Positions 11,041 to 20,768 of a DNA stretch of 64,000 bases are shown here, piece by piece; position 1 is the first letter of the stretch, and each line of letters begins with the position of its first letter. Source of the stretch: Phocaeicola sartorii JCM 17136 = DSM 21941 (GTDB lineage Bacteria; Bacteroidota; Bacteroidia; Bacteroidales; Bacteroidaceae); NCBI RefSeq assembly GCF_000614185.1, contig NZ_BAKM01000028.1, forward strand, positions 1 through 64,000. The letters run 5' to 3'. The position numbers and the translations under genes were made by a program. The notes under the pieces are model-generated. The model did not search any database. It saw nothing but the letters and a program-made list of their open reading frames with translations, and was not told the origin of the DNA.

Positions 11041-11465
11041 ATAGTAACAGGGCCGTTGTTCAGAAGTTCGACTTTCATGTCTGCTCCGAATTCTCCGGTG
11101 CCAACTTCTTTGCCCAGACCGAGGCTCAGTTCCCGGCAGAAATAATTGTAGAGGGGGATGGCTACATCGTGCTTTGCAGCACGGATGTAGGAGGGACGGT
11201 TGCCTTTCTTGGTAGATGCGTGCAGGGTGAATTGGCTGATAACCAATATGTTGCCATCTACTTCCAGGATAGATTTATTCATGACTCCATTTTCATCGTC
11301 AAAGACCCTCAATCCTATTATCTTTTTGCATAACCAGTCGGCATCTTCTTGTGTATCAGCTTCTTCAATGCCTACCAGTATCATGAATCCTTCTTTTATC
11401 GCCGATTTGCATACGCCTTCTATGGTAACAGAGGCGTGACTTACTCGTTGAATAACTACTCTCAT
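11013..11465 (-). CDS. dtd: D-aminoacyl-tRNA deacylase
   Basis: A 150-residue protein beginning MRVVIQRVSHASVTIEG, with the conserved SQFTLHASTKKGNRPS (Ser-Gln active-site motif) and the C-terminal Gly-cisPro motif NNGPVT. It removes D-amino acids and glycine from mischarged tRNAs. It is full length. A candidate -7 box on the minus strand (TACCTTTG, 11610-11603) lies 138 bp upstream and may drive the dtd-mazG-deoC operon. Confidence 0.95.
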   Translation of the reverse strand: MRVVIQRVSHASVTIEGVCKSAIKEGFMILVGIEEADTQEDADWLCKKIIGLRVFDDENGVMNKSILEVDGNILVISQFTLHASTKKGNRPSYIRAAKHDVAIPLYNYFCRELSLGLGKEVGTGEFGADMKVELLNNGPVTICMDTKNKE

Positions 11466-11621
11466 ATTTATGTTCTTTAATTCCTTGTTAGAAAAATTCT
11501 AGTTGTTTATCGGTAATGTCTCCGCTTCTACAATGGACAAAATGTTGCCGGCTTTTTGGTGTGACCGATATGAGGCAGAGCATGTCCTGTAGCAGATGTA
11601 TGCAAAGGTAGGAAATCCCTT

Positions 11622-13441
11622 TTATTCTGTGAGATTTTCTTTGATATTTTTAGCGGCTGCTTCACCTACCACAGCTGCAATCTCTTCCAATGAAGCCTGC
11701 TTGAGGCGGCTGACACTCTTGAAGGTTTTCAGCAGGGCGGTCTTTCTTTTTTCACCCACTCCCTTGATGTTGTCCAAGGCGGACGCCACCTGACTCTTGC
11801 TTCGCTTGTCCCGATGGAAGGTGATGGCGAAACGGTGTACCTCGTTCTGTATGTTTTCCAACAGATGGAACAAGGGAGTGCTTTGCTTCACACCGATGGT
11901 CAGCGGGGGGAACCCGTATAGTAATTCCGATGTGCGGTGCTTGCGGTCTTTGGCCAGTCCGGCTATGGGGATATCCAGTTGAAGTTCGTCCTCTATCACT
12001 TCTCTCACCACTTCCATTTGTCCCTTTCCACCGTCGGTAATGATGAGGTCGGGCAGGGGGGAACCTTCTTCTATGGCACGACTGTAACGGCGGCGTACCA
12101 CCTCTTTCATTGAGGCATAATCATCGGGTCCGGTCACCGTCTTGATGATGTATTTCCGATAGTCCTTCTTGCTTGGTTTCGCTTTTTTGAAAACGACACA
12201 AGCGGCCACTGCGTCCGATCCTTGAATATTGGAATTATCGAAACATTCGATGTGGTTCGGTAGCTTTTTCATGTGTAGCTGCTCTTGGATTTCTTTCATC
12301 AGACGGACGCTTCTTTGTTCGGGATTCAACTTCTCCGCCTGCTTCAAGCGGTCCACTTTATACTGTTTCACGTTCATGACGGAAAGATCCAGCAAATGCT
12401 TCTTTTCTCCTCGCTGGGGGACGGTGAAGGAGACGTTGTTCATCTCCATATCCAGTTCAAAAGGTACGATGATTTCGCGGGAAGTGCTTTTATATCGTTC
12501 ACGCATCTCAATAATGCCCAATTGCAGGAGTTCTTCTTTCGTTTCGTTCAGACGTTTCTTGTATTCGAAGGTGAAGGCTTGGTTGATGCATCCGTTTGTG
12601 ATATGCAGATAGTTGATATAGGCTGAATTTTCTTCCATTTCAATGGAAAACACATCCACATTATGAATGATGGAATTAACGACTTCGCTCTTGGAACGAT
12701 AGTTTTCTATCAAGTCATATTTCTCTTTTATCTTTTGCGCTTCTTCAAATTTCATATCGGTGGCAAGTGCCTGCATCTCTTCCATCAGCAGGTCGCTTAC
12801 AATCTGGGTGTCTCCTTTCAGAATATTCTTGATTTCACCGATATTCTTCATGTATTCCTCGTGCGACTGCTGCCCGATGCAGGGCCCTTTGCAGTTCTTT
12901 ATATGATATTCCAGCATACGTTGAACTTGCCGGCGCGAATGTTTTCGGGGCTTAGATTGAGCTTGCAGGTGCGGATGGGATAGAGCTTTTTGATCAAGTC
13001 CATCACGGCAAGCATGGAGGGTATGTGACTGTACGGGCCATAATAGGAGGATCCGTTGCGGATGATCTGCCGGGTTTTGAAGATGCGTGGAAAATATTCG
13101 TTGCTTACACAAATAGAGGGATAGGTCTTGTCATCTTTCAGTAATACATTGTAGCGTGGCTTGTATTTCTTTATCAGGTTATTTTCGAGTAGAAGGGCGT
13201 CTTCCTCTGTTTTTACCACGATATAACGGATGTCTGCAATCTTGCTGACCAGCAATCGTGTCTTGCCGTTGGGATGCTCTCTGTTGAAATAAGAAGAGAC
13301 TCTGCGCTTCAGGTTTTTCGCCTTTCCAACGTAGATAATGGTTCCTTCGGAGTTCAAGTATTGGTAAATGCCGGGACTGTCGGGCAGGTTTAGTACAATT
13401 CCTTTCAGATAGTCATTGGTTGTAATCTCTTCTTTTTCCAT
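11622..13441 (-). CDS. uvrC: Excinuclease ABC subunit C (frameshifted here)
   Basis: The N-terminal part has the GIY-YIG nuclease domain (SPGIYQYL...IIYVGKAKNLKRR). The downstream frame carries the UVR domain that contacts UvrB (MKFEEAQKIKEKYDLIE), the RNase H-like nuclease domain (CFDNSNIQGSDAVA) and a C-terminal helix-hairpin-helix pair. The frame is lost near 12912-12915, where the protein should read ...FNVCLEYHIKNCKGPC; one G/C is missing from CCAGCA (expected CCAGGCA on plus). The joined length is about 606 residues, normal for UvrC. It makes the two incisions in nucleotide excision repair. Confidence 0.95.
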
Positions 13442-13507
13442 ACATGCTTATTGAATATTCCTGTTGAAAGAACTGCTTCTTGGGTTGAACTTGCGGTTGG
13501 ATATGCT

Positions 13508-13585
13508 ATATCTTTCGGGTGCAACATCCTATATCTTCAAGTTGTAACATTATATATCTTACAGGCTGAAGATATATAATGTTAC
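13508..13585. repeat. Three degenerate 23-bp repeats ending in a perfect 17-bp inverted repeat
   Basis: ATATCTT recurs at 13508, 13531 and 13554, exactly 23 bp apart, with GCAACAT/GTAACAT partly conserved in the first two units. The last unit forms a perfect hairpin: GTAACATTATATATCTT (13544-13560), an 8-base loop, then its full complement (13569-13585). It lies in the gap between apt and uvrC, both on minus. No T run follows, so it is not a standard terminator. Confidence 0.6.
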
Positions 13586-13631
13586 GGTCTTATGGTCTAT
13601 GTTATTTTATGATGCTTCTATCGTTGTCTAT

Positions 13632-14156
13632 TTATAAAGTAAGCAACGTATCCACCGTGATATCTTCGGGGAATGCCTTTCTGCCGTTCAGACCTCCCAG
13701 CTCGATAATGAAATTGATGAAAATCTTTTTAGCGCCACATCTTTGTACCAGGCGATGGGTGGCTGCCATGGTTCCGCCGGTAGCCAATAAATCATCGTGC
13801 AGCAGAACCACGTCGTTCTCATCGATGGCGTCTTTATGTATCTGAATGGTGTCGGTGCCATACTCTTTTGCGTATGTTTCCTCTACTACTTCTGCGGGAA
13901 GTTTGCCCGGCTTGCGTGCCATCACGAATCCGGCGCCTAGCCGTGCCGCCAGCGCACCACCCATAATGAAGCCGCGCGATTCAATACCTACTACTTTGGT
14001 GATGCCTTTGTCCTTGTACATCTCGTATAACGAATCCAGCATTTCCTGCAAGCACTCGGGATTTTTGAACAGGGTTGTCACATCATAAAACAGAATTCCC
14101 GGAATGGGGAAATCTGGGATCTCTCTTAAGTTTGCTTTAAGCGTTTCTTTGCTCAT
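13632..14156 (-). CDS. apt: Adenine phosphoribosyltransferase
   Basis: A 174-residue purine salvage enzyme. IPDFPIPGILFYDVTTL, GIESRGFIMGGALA and the PRPP-binding loop VVLLHDDLLATGGTM are all intact. It makes AMP from adenine and PRPP. It sits between uvrC and mnmG on the minus strand, with a parS site just upstream of its start. Confidence 0.95.
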   Translation of the reverse strand: MSKETLKANLREIPDFPIPGILFYDVTTLFKNPECLQEMLDSLYEMYKDKGITKVVGIESRGFIMGGALAARLGAGFVMARKPGKLPAEVVEETYAKEYGTDTIQIHKDAIDENDVVLLHDDLLATGGTMAATHRLVQRCGAKKIFINFIIELGGLNGRKAFPEDITVDTLLTL

Positions 14157-14190
14157 AACCAGTGTTTTATTGTTAGTCTATTAAATTACT

Positions 14191-14206
14191 TGTTTCACGT
14201 GAAACA
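14191..14206. promoter_or_regulatory. Chromosomal parS site (ParB/Spo0J binding)
   Basis: TGTTTCACGTGAAACA is a perfect 16-bp palindrome identical to the canonical bacterial parS centromere-like sequence. It lies in the 59-bp gap between apt and mnmG. A partial second half (TGTTTCACC, 14212-14220) follows across the mnmG stop codon. parS sites are usually close to the replication origin and load the ParB-CTP clamp for chromosome segregation, so this region may be origin-proximal. Confidence 0.85.
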
Positions 14207-14215
14207 TATTTTGTT

Positions 14216-16085
14216 TCACCGTCCCAGCAGGACTAGTAAGACATTGATGTCGCTAGGAGAGATGCCCGGTATGCGGCTGGCTTGCGCCAAAGTCTCGGGA
14301 TCTATCTTCATCAGTTTCTGCCGGGCTTCGGTAGAGAGCGAGTTCAATGAGTTGTAGTCGAACTTGCCTTTGATGCGGATGGCTTCCAGGCGATGTATCT
14401 TGTCGGCGATCATTCGTTCGCGGTCAATGTATCCTTGGTATTTGATCAGCACTTCGGCGGCTTCAATCACTTCTTCTTTACGGTCGGTGATTTGGTCCAG
14501 CAGGGCTTTGAAAGCCGGAATGTGCCCGGCTATATTTTCGATAGTAATCTGCGGACGGTTCAGCAGGTCGATTAGTTTGCAGCCGTGTGTCAGACGGGCA
14601 GTACCCAAACTTTCCAAAGCATCATTGATTAATGCGGCTTTGATGGAGAAGGTTTTGGCAAAGTCGATGATTCGGCTCACGGTTTCACGTTTGCTGCATA
14701 GATGTTCGTAACGGTCTTGTTTCACCAGTCCCAGCTTGTAGGCGCGTTCGGTAAGGCGCATATCTGCATCGTCTTGTCGGAGCAGGATGCGGTATTCGGC
14801 GCGGGAGGTGAACATCCGATAAGGTTCATCCACACCTTTGGTAACCAGATCGTCAATCAAGACACCGATGTAGGCCTCGTCCCGTCCCAGTGTGAACGGT
14901 TCGCCACCGTGGCAGTTGATGTGTGCGTTGATGCCGGCAATGATTCCCTGTCCGCCTGCTTCTTCGTAACCGGTGGTTCCGTTTACTTGTCCGGCAAGGA
15001 ACAGGTTTTTGATTATTTTCGATTCCAACGTATGTTTCAGTTGGGTGGGGTCGAAGTAATCATATTCGATGGCGTATCCCGGGCGATAAACTACCAGATC
15101 TTTGAATGCGGGTACTTTCTTCAATGCGGCCAATTGTATGTCCATAGGCAGTGAAGAAGAGAATCCGTTCAGGTAAAGTTCCTGTGTGGTTTCTCCTTCG
15201 GGTTCCAGGAAAAGCTGGTGTTGCGGCTTGTCGGGGAAGGTCACGATTTTGGTTTCTATGCTGGGGCAATAACGTGGTCCGATGCTTTGGATTTGTCCGT
15301 TGAAAAGGGGAGAGTCGGGCAGACCTTTCCGTAGTATCTCGTGTACCTCTTCGTTGGTAAAGCAGGTCCAGCATTGCAGTTGTTTCAGCTTGCGCGGTTC
15401 GCTCATGAACGAAAAGCGGTGGAAGTCGTTTTCTCCGTCCTGTGTTTCCATCAGGTCGTAGTGCACGCTGCGTCCGTCTATGCGGACAGGTGTACCGGTC
15501 TTCATGCGTCCGGCGGTGATTCCGTGGCGGGTGATTGATTCGGTCAGATGGTAGGAGCAGGTTCGGCCATGCGTCCTCCTGCCAGTTGTTTATGCCCGAT
15601 GTGCATCAGCCCGTTCAGGAAAGTTCCTGCGGTGAGCACGATACATTTTGCGTGGAAGGTCACTCCCCAGCAAGTCGTGACTCCGGTGGCTTCGCCGTTT
15701 TCCACGATTAACTCCTCTACGGTGTCCTGCCAGATGTGCAGATTGGGAGTGTTCTCCAGAATCTCGCGCCATGCCCAGATAAACTTGCCGCGGTCACATT
15801 GGGCGCGGGGGCTCCACATGGCGGGACCTTTAGAGCGGTTGAGCATACGGAACTGTATGGCTGTACGGTCTGTAACCAGTCCCATGTAGCCACCTAATGC
15901 ATCTATCTCTCTTACGATTTGTCCCTTGGCGATACCACCTACGGCAGGGTTGCAACTCATTTGCCCGATTTTGTTCATATCCATGGTAATCAGGCAGGTC
16001 TTCGAACCCATGTTGCTGCGGCCGCGGCTGCTTCACAACCTGCGTGTCCGGCGCCTATTACAATAACGTCGTACTTAAAATCCAT
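14216..16085 (-). CDS. mnmG: tRNA uridine 5-carboxymethylaminomethyl modification enzyme MnmG (two frameshifts here)
   Basis: It starts with MDFKYDVIVIGAGHAGCEAA, the FAD-binding loop, followed by DMNKIGQMSCNPAVGGIAKG, both MnmG/GidA signatures. The C-terminal frame includes MKTGTPVRIDGRS and the helical C-terminal domain ending VLLGR. Two single-base losses split it: near 16015 (Ala-rich stretch before MGSKTCLITM; GGC to GC) and near 15550 (after MAEPAPT; probably GGG to GG). The joined length is about 623 residues. With MnmE it modifies U34 of several tRNAs. The gene is often near the chromosome origin, which agrees with the adjacent parS. Confidence 0.95.
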
Positions 16086-16109
16086 TGATTTATTTCTTTT
16101 TACCGATTG

Positions 16110-16117
16110 CAAAAATA
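16110..16117 (-). promoter_or_regulatory. Candidate -7 box of mnmG
   Basis: On the minus strand TATTTTTG matches TAnnTTTG, 24 bp before the mnmG start at 16085. No clear -33 box is seen. Confidence 0.4.
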
Positions 16118-16163
16118 CGAATTTTACTCTGTAAAGCGGTGATAATACGGTTAAAAAGAATAG

Positions 16164-16193
16164 GTGGCGGCAGAAATCTGTTTCTGCCGCCAC
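16164..16193 (-). terminator. Terminator after ybeY
   Basis: GTGGCGGCAGAAA (16164-16176), a TCTG loop and TTTCTGCCGCCAC (16181-16193) form a perfect 13-bp stem. The minus strand continues into CTATTCTTTTTAACC. It ends the ybeY transcript ahead of mnmG. Confidence 0.85.
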
Positions 16194-16261
16194 ATCCTAT
16201 AAACGTTATTCTTAAAGTAAACTGTTACCGGTTCTGCCTTGTATATCCTGTTATAGGGAAA

Positions 16262-16666
16262 TCAATGCCAGTGCTTTGTTCTCGCGTCTTCCATTATCTC
16301 CCGTTCACCGGGGCCTTTGTCGTTGATGCCGCACAGGTGCAGGATTCCGTGAATAATCACCCGGTGAAGTTCGCGGTCATAGGGCTGCTCGAATTGTTCG
16401 GCATTGGTGCGGACGGTATCCAGGCTGATAAATAAATCACCGGAGATACGGTCGCCCTCGCAATAGTCGAAAGTGATGATATCCGTGTAATAATCGTGTT
16501 GCAGATACTGTCGGTTCACTTCCAGTATTTTATCGTCCGAACAGAAGATATAAGCGATTTCTCCCACTCTTTTTCCATAACAGGCGGCTACTTCTTTAAT
16601 CCATCCGGTGGTTTCTTTCTTTTTGATATCGGGCATCTTTACCCCCTCGGTTTGATAACTTATCAT
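16262..16666 (-). CDS. ybeY: Endoribonuclease YbeY (rRNA maturation)
   Basis: About 134 residues starting at MISYQTEG. The open frame extends further upstream, but only into the neighbouring gene. The zinc motif reads HGILHLCGINDKGPGE: the first two histidines of HGxxHLxGxxH are present, but the third ligand position is Lys, a variant I believe is common in Bacteroidetes YbeY. DIITFDYCEGDRISGDLFIS is also typical. It acts in 16S rRNA 3'-end maturation and ribosome quality control. A candidate -7 box (minus TATCTTTG, 16699-16692) lies 26 bp before this start and supports it. Confidence 0.9.
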   Translation of the reverse strand: MISYQTEGVKMPDIKKKETTGWIKEVAACYGKRVGEIAYIFCSDDKILEVNRQYLQHDYYTDIITFDYCEGDRISGDLFISLDTVRTNAEQFEQPYDRELHRVIIHGILHLCGINDKGPGEREIMEDARTKHWH

Positions 16667-16710
16667 AGGCTGATTCTTTTTTAATAATGCACAAAGATAC
16701 GCAAAGTATT

Positions 16711-17943
16711 TCAGCCGAAGAAAAGATAGCAGATAAGAATGGCTGCAATGACTCCTGCCGCATCGGCCAGCAGTCCGCAAGGAACGGCGTGGCGTGTCCT
16801 CACCACTCCCACGCTGCCGAAATATACTGCCAGAATATAAAAGGTGGTGTCGGTGGAGCCTTGGAAGATACAGGACAGTCGGCCTACAAAGGAATCGGGG
16901 CCGTATGTGGTCATGGCATCCACCATCAGTCCGCGTGCCCCGCTTCCGCTCAAGGGCTTCATCAGTGCCGTAGGGAGTGCTCCGACGAAATCACTGTTGA
17001 TGCCGCATAACTTTACGGCGCTGCCAATGCCGCCGATCAAATAATCCATCGCTCCCGATGCACGGAAGACTCCGATGCCTACCAGTATGGCTACCAGGTA
17101 AGGAATGATGCGCACGGCGGTACTGAATCCTTCTTTGGCCCCTTCGACAAAGGAGTCGTAAACATTGATTCTTTTTCTGATTCCTGCCACAATAAATCCG
17201 ATGATGATCAGGAATAGGAAGACATTGGCAAAGGTGGTGGAGTAGATGTCTATCTGGTCTCGTGACAAGGTGTGGAAGAAATAAATAATTCCTGCCACCA
17301 GTACACTCATCCCTCCCAGAAAGAGGAGGATGGTACGGTTGAACAGATTGATTCTCTGATAAATGCTTACAGCCACAATACCTGCCAGAGTAGAGAAGAA
17401 AGTTGCCAGCAGGATGGGTATAAATATGTCTGTAGGTTGGGCTGCTCCCAGTTGCGCACGATATACCATGATGCTGATAGGAATCAGTGTAAGCCCTGAT
17501 GTATTCAGTACCAGGAACATGATCATGGGGTTGCTGGCAGTATCTTTCTTGGGGTTCAGCTCTTGCAGCCCCTCCATCGCTTTCAGCCCCAGGGGGGTGG
17601 CGGCATTATCCAGCCCCAGCATATTGGCCGCCAGGTTCATAAAGATGCTGCCTGTTACCGGATGCCCTTTAGGGATATCGGGAAAAAGTTTGCTGAACAG
17701 AGGTCCCAGTAACCGGGAAAACAGGGCAATGACCCCGCCTTGTTCACCTATTCTCATAATGCCCAGCCAGAGGGACAGTACACCGGTCAGGCCCAATGAA
17801 ATCTCAAAAGCGGTTTTAGAGGAATTGAACGTGGAATTGATAATTTCGGGGAATACTTGCGTATCGCCTAAAAAGACGAGACGTATCAACGCTACCACAA
17901 AGGCTGTCAGAAAAAAGGCTATCCAAATGTAGTTCAGAACCAT
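16711..17943 (-). CDS. Nucleoside-recognition ('gate') domain membrane protein, SpmA-SpmB-like fusion
   Basis: About 410 residues starting at MVLNYIWIAFFLTAF; upstream in-frame residues have no family support, and a -7 box lies just before this start. It is a polytopic membrane protein with two nucleoside-recognition/gate modules. The first (SLGLTGVLSLWLGIMRIGEQGG...ANMLGLDNAATPLGLKAM) resembles SpmA and the second (AVRIIPYLVAILVGIGVFRASG...ALPTALMKPLSGSGARG) resembles SpmB. In sporulators these act in spore core dehydration. Here, in a non-sporulator, it is probably a transporter-like protein of unknown substrate. Confidence 0.85.
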   Translation of the reverse strand: MVLNYIWIAFFLTAFVVALIRLVFLGDTQVFPEIINSTFNSSKTAFEISLGLTGVLSLWLGIMRIGEQGGVIALFSRLLGPLFSKLFPDIPKGHPVTGSIFMNLAANMLGLDNAATPLGLKAMEGLQELNPKKDTASNPMIMFLVLNTSGLTLIPISIMVYRAQLGAAQPTDIFIPILLATFFSTLAGIVAVSIYQRINLFNRTILLFLGGMSVLVAGIIYFFHTLSRDQIDIYSTTFANVFLFLIIIGFIVAGIRKRINVYDSFVEGAKEGFSTAVRIIPYLVAILVGIGVFRASGAMDYLIGGIGSAVKLCGINSDFVGALPTALMKPLSGSGARGLMVDAMTTYGPDSFVGRLSCIFQGSTDTTFYILAVYFGSVGVVRTRHAVPCGLLADAAGVIAAILICYLFFG

Positions 17944-17971
17944 AAAACTTAATGTGTTTTTTATTTGCACA

Positions 17972-17979
17972 CAAAAGTA
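17972..17979 (-). promoter_or_regulatory. Candidate -7 box of the SpmAB-like gene
   Basis: On the minus strand TACTTTTG fits TAnnTTTG and lies 29 bp before the chosen start at 17943, supporting that start over the longer reading frame. Confidence 0.45.
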
Positions 17980-18310
17980 CGAATAAATCCTGTATTTCGG
18001 ACAAAGATAGGGGTTGTTTCTTTTTAAGCGATTCTCGGTGGTTGATAGAATGGATGGAAGTTCGCTTTTCAGCATAAAGGCTGTCTTTTTGCTTGGATAT
18101 ATTGCTTTTGTTGATCGTGAAATGCGTTTGATGCCTTCGTTTTATAAATAAATGCTTGGGATAAGTTCTTGTTTCTTTCTTCCATCTGGAAAGCGGATGC
18201 TGGAAAGTAGTTATCTTCCTTGCCAAGAAATGATTTTTAACTTATATCTTTGTTTGTTTCTTGTCTTAAACTGCTATTTTTATATCAATGGTTGACTAAA
18301 AAGATATACT

Positions 18311-18649
18311 ATGAACTATTCAATGTTATTTATCGGTCTGTTTTTGGTGGCTCTGGGTTTTCTGGTACGGCGTTATCCCATACTCATCTCCGGATATAAC
18401 ACCATGTCGGCAAAGGAAAAAGAGAATGTGGATATTAAGGGGCTTTCGGCTTTCATGTGCCGATGCCTGGTAGTGATGGGGGTGGCGCTCAGTGGTAGTT
18501 ATTATTTTTGCGTCTGGATGCAGTGGTGGACGATAGTTGCATACGTACCGGTGTTCGTTCCGCTGATTTTTGTTGTATATGCGCTGGTGAAGGCGCAGAA
18601 GTATGATCACAATCGGAAAAATAATAATCAAAAACAAAGGGGAACATAG
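18311..18649 (+). CDS. DUF3784 family membrane protein
   Basis: A 112-residue protein with three predicted membrane helices: SMLFIGLFLVALGFLV near the N terminus, then two around residues 50-90. The GYNTMSAKEKENVD stretch between helix 1 and 2 is the hallmark of the DUF3784 family. The C terminus is short and basic. Function is unknown. A candidate -7 box TATCTTTG lies at 18245-18252. It is convergent with the transpeptidase gene that follows. Confidence 0.8.
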   Translation: MNYSMLFIGLFLVALGFLVRRYPILISGYNTMSAKEKENVDIKGLSAFMCRCLVVMGVALSGSYYFCVWMQWWTIVAYVPVFVPLIFVVYALVKAQKYDHNRKNNNQKQRGT

Positions 18650-18741
18650 AATGAAAACCAAGGAAAAGAAGATTCATTCTTAAGATCAGAAGAAAAGAAA
18701 ATAACCAAGAAAGTGATGAAAGAACCGTTGGGGGCGGAGAA

Positions 18742-19496
18742 CTATAAATGAGTTGAAACGGGCTGTTCACTATCTCGGACTTCAGTCAGTAATTCCTGTG
18801 ATTGCTGGTTAGGCAAAATAGAGCTTTTAGCCATATACTCTTTATTATTGGCATAGATAAAGAGTACACTTCCTCCTTTTATTGTATTGATAATAGGCCT
18901 GGTCAGTGCCTGCGGCAAAGCCGGACAACCGAAACTTCGGCCCAGCCTGCCTGACCGGCAGACGGAGGGATTGGCGTATGCGGCGCCATGAACTACGATG
19001 CACGCTCGCGGGCCCGGTCATTGATTCCTTTTTCCAGCCCGTCCAATAAAAGGGAGTATCCGTTTCTACCTTGATAAGTATTTCCGGTAAGATAGAAGCC
19101 GAGGGAACTTTTGTAAGAGCCGACTTCGTTGGAGAAAGAGGTAGCATAGTTCTCACCGCTGTTTTTCCCATGCGAGACCACTGATGAGTATAGCATCTTT
19201 TTCTGTTCCATATCAAAGACAAACAAACGCTTTTCGGTGGATGGCTTGGTGAAATCAATCAATGTCAGTATCGGTTTGCTTTTCTGTTCTATCCGGTTGT
19301 ATCCTGCCACAGCCTGCCGGAATGCCAGGAAGTTGACCACTCCTCCCAATTGCATGTCTTCGAATAACTGTTCACCGTCTGTTTTTTGAGATGCAGGGAC
19401 AGATGTGGCAACCTTCTTTTCGGGTGTAGCCGTCCGCGTCGATACATTGCTCGCCGGAAAGAGAAAAAGGAACAGGAATAAAAAAACTTTTTGCAT
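18742..19496 (-). CDS. Murein L,D-transpeptidase catalytic domain family protein (YkuD_2-type; frameshifted here)
   Basis: It starts at MQKVFLFLFLFLF (19496) with a signal peptide; the longer open frame upstream has no support. The mature part contains LTLIDFTKPSTEKRLFVFDM and SHGKNSGENYATSFSN, typical of this family. The frame ends near 19000 after DRARERA. In the next frame it continues VVHGAAYANPSVC... and the catalytic-Cys motif GRSFGCPALP, to a stop at 18742. One base is missing (GATGCAC; expected GATGGCAC). The joined length is about 251 residues. It likely makes 3-3 crosslinks or attaches proteins to peptidoglycan. A -7 box (minus TAACTTTG, 19531-19524) precedes it. Confidence 0.85.
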
Positions 19497-19540
19497 ACGT
19501 ATGGAAAAACTGGATAACGGGCGCAAAGTTACGCACATTT

Positions 19541-20563
19541 CTATTCCAAAACAAATATAATCGTCTCATTAACAGGTGCCCAATCGAAAATAAACTTGGC
19601 GTGAGAGGTGGCGTTTCTTACACACATGTGCGAGCGGGGGATGGTGCCCAGCGTATAACTGTACTCTATGATTCCTGTTGCCGGCGCATTGGTGGGCACT
19701 CCGTGAATATAACCGCCATTGTTGAAACGGCTGGCGTAGGGTGCGAAACCACCGGTGGCGGCAGAACCGTCTTTCAGAAAAATCATCCTGGCCTTCTTCT
19801 CTTGCAGGACGAACATACCCAATGGAGTTTCCTGAGCGTATGGAGGACGATGTTGTCCTGTTGTAGCAGGATTCATGCTGCGTATCAGCCAGTGTCCCTC
19901 TTCTTTCCGTTCCAAGGTGGCTATATTCTGGTTATGGCGGTCTACAAAAACGGCTCTGTTGAACACCACGCTGTCGGGAATCAGTTTTATGTATTGGGTG
20001 GGAGCATACCATTCGCCGCCTATAAAGATAGGTTCTACTTTGGTAAACTTTCCCTGCTTACCCAGGTGGCGGGTGAGCAGTCCGTCCAGTCCGTAGCGTT
20101 CGGCGGTAAGGGTGTCGTCTGTCAGGAAGAGAGGAATTCCCTGATAGCGTTCCACTCCCAATGTGTCGGCTATCCGTTTGTATGCGTCCCTTTTGAAGTT
20201 TTTCACCAACGGTGCTTCTCCGTTCCGGTTTTTATAATTCTGTAAGATGCACCATTGTGCCGGCTTTCTCCGGATATTCTCCAGCAACGCCAGCCGTTCC
20301 TTTATTTTCTCCCATTGGAAATGGCGGGTAGTATCTTTATAAGGATAGGTGTCCTCCAACGTATGTTTATCATACAGCAGCTCCTTGTCAAGCCGGATGT
20401 CTCCGGGCTTGATCTCTTTTTCTGCCACTTCGTCTATGGCTTCCGTCACAGTATTGTGTACCTCCGCTATCACTTCCTGTATTTCACGATTTGTCTTCGG
20501 GGTACACGAGCAAATTGTACAAAAACTGGTCAATAAATATATGAATCCTATTTTTTTCATCAT
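19541..20563 (-). CDS. L,D-transpeptidase (YkuD-type) lipoprotein
   Basis: A 340-residue protein with an N-terminal lipobox (TICSC at about residue 19). The C-terminal YkuD catalytic domain has the active-site His in YIHGVPTN and the Cys in IPRSHMCVRN (S-H-x-C-x-R), all intact. ETPLGMFVLQEKKARM is also typical. It probably crosslinks meso-diaminopimelate residues in the outer cell wall. It is immediately upstream of a second, differently classed L,D-transpeptidase on the same strand (45 bp gap). A -7 box (minus TATATTTG, 20597-20590) precedes it. Confidence 0.9.
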   Translation of the reverse strand: MMKKIGFIYLLTSFCTICSCTPKTNREIQEVIAEVHNTVTEAIDEVAEKEIKPGDIRLDKELLYDKHTLEDTYPYKDTTRHFQWEKIKERLALLENIRRKPAQWCILQNYKNRNGEAPLVKNFKRDAYKRIADTLGVERYQGIPLFLTDDTLTAERYGLDGLLTRHLGKQGKFTKVEPIFIGGEWYAPTQYIKLIPDSVVFNRAVFVDRHNQNIATLERKEEGHWLIRSMNPATTGQHRPPYAQETPLGMFVLQEKKARMIFLKDGSAATGGFAPYASRFNNGGYIHGVPTNAPATGIIEYSYTLGTIPRSHMCVRNATSHAKFIFDWAPVNETIIFVLE

Positions 20564-20768
20564 AGATACCGGTTTGTGGCTTTCTTCTACAAATATACTT
20601 CTTTAAAAGGAATAAACATCCATTTTTGTTTTCAAAAAGCAGTGAAAAATTCCTGTTTCTTTGAACAATCTCCCCCATTGTAAACCTTATAAAGGACCGC
20701 TGGGAATAATCGCTTATCTTGGCTTGAGGTTTTTACAGAAAAAAAGAATTAACTTAAAAACAAGTGTA

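Noticed and set aside
20661-20768. Upstream start for the tyrosine recombinase
   Set aside because: The extra residues do not look like the family; the Met at 20769 gives the usual start.
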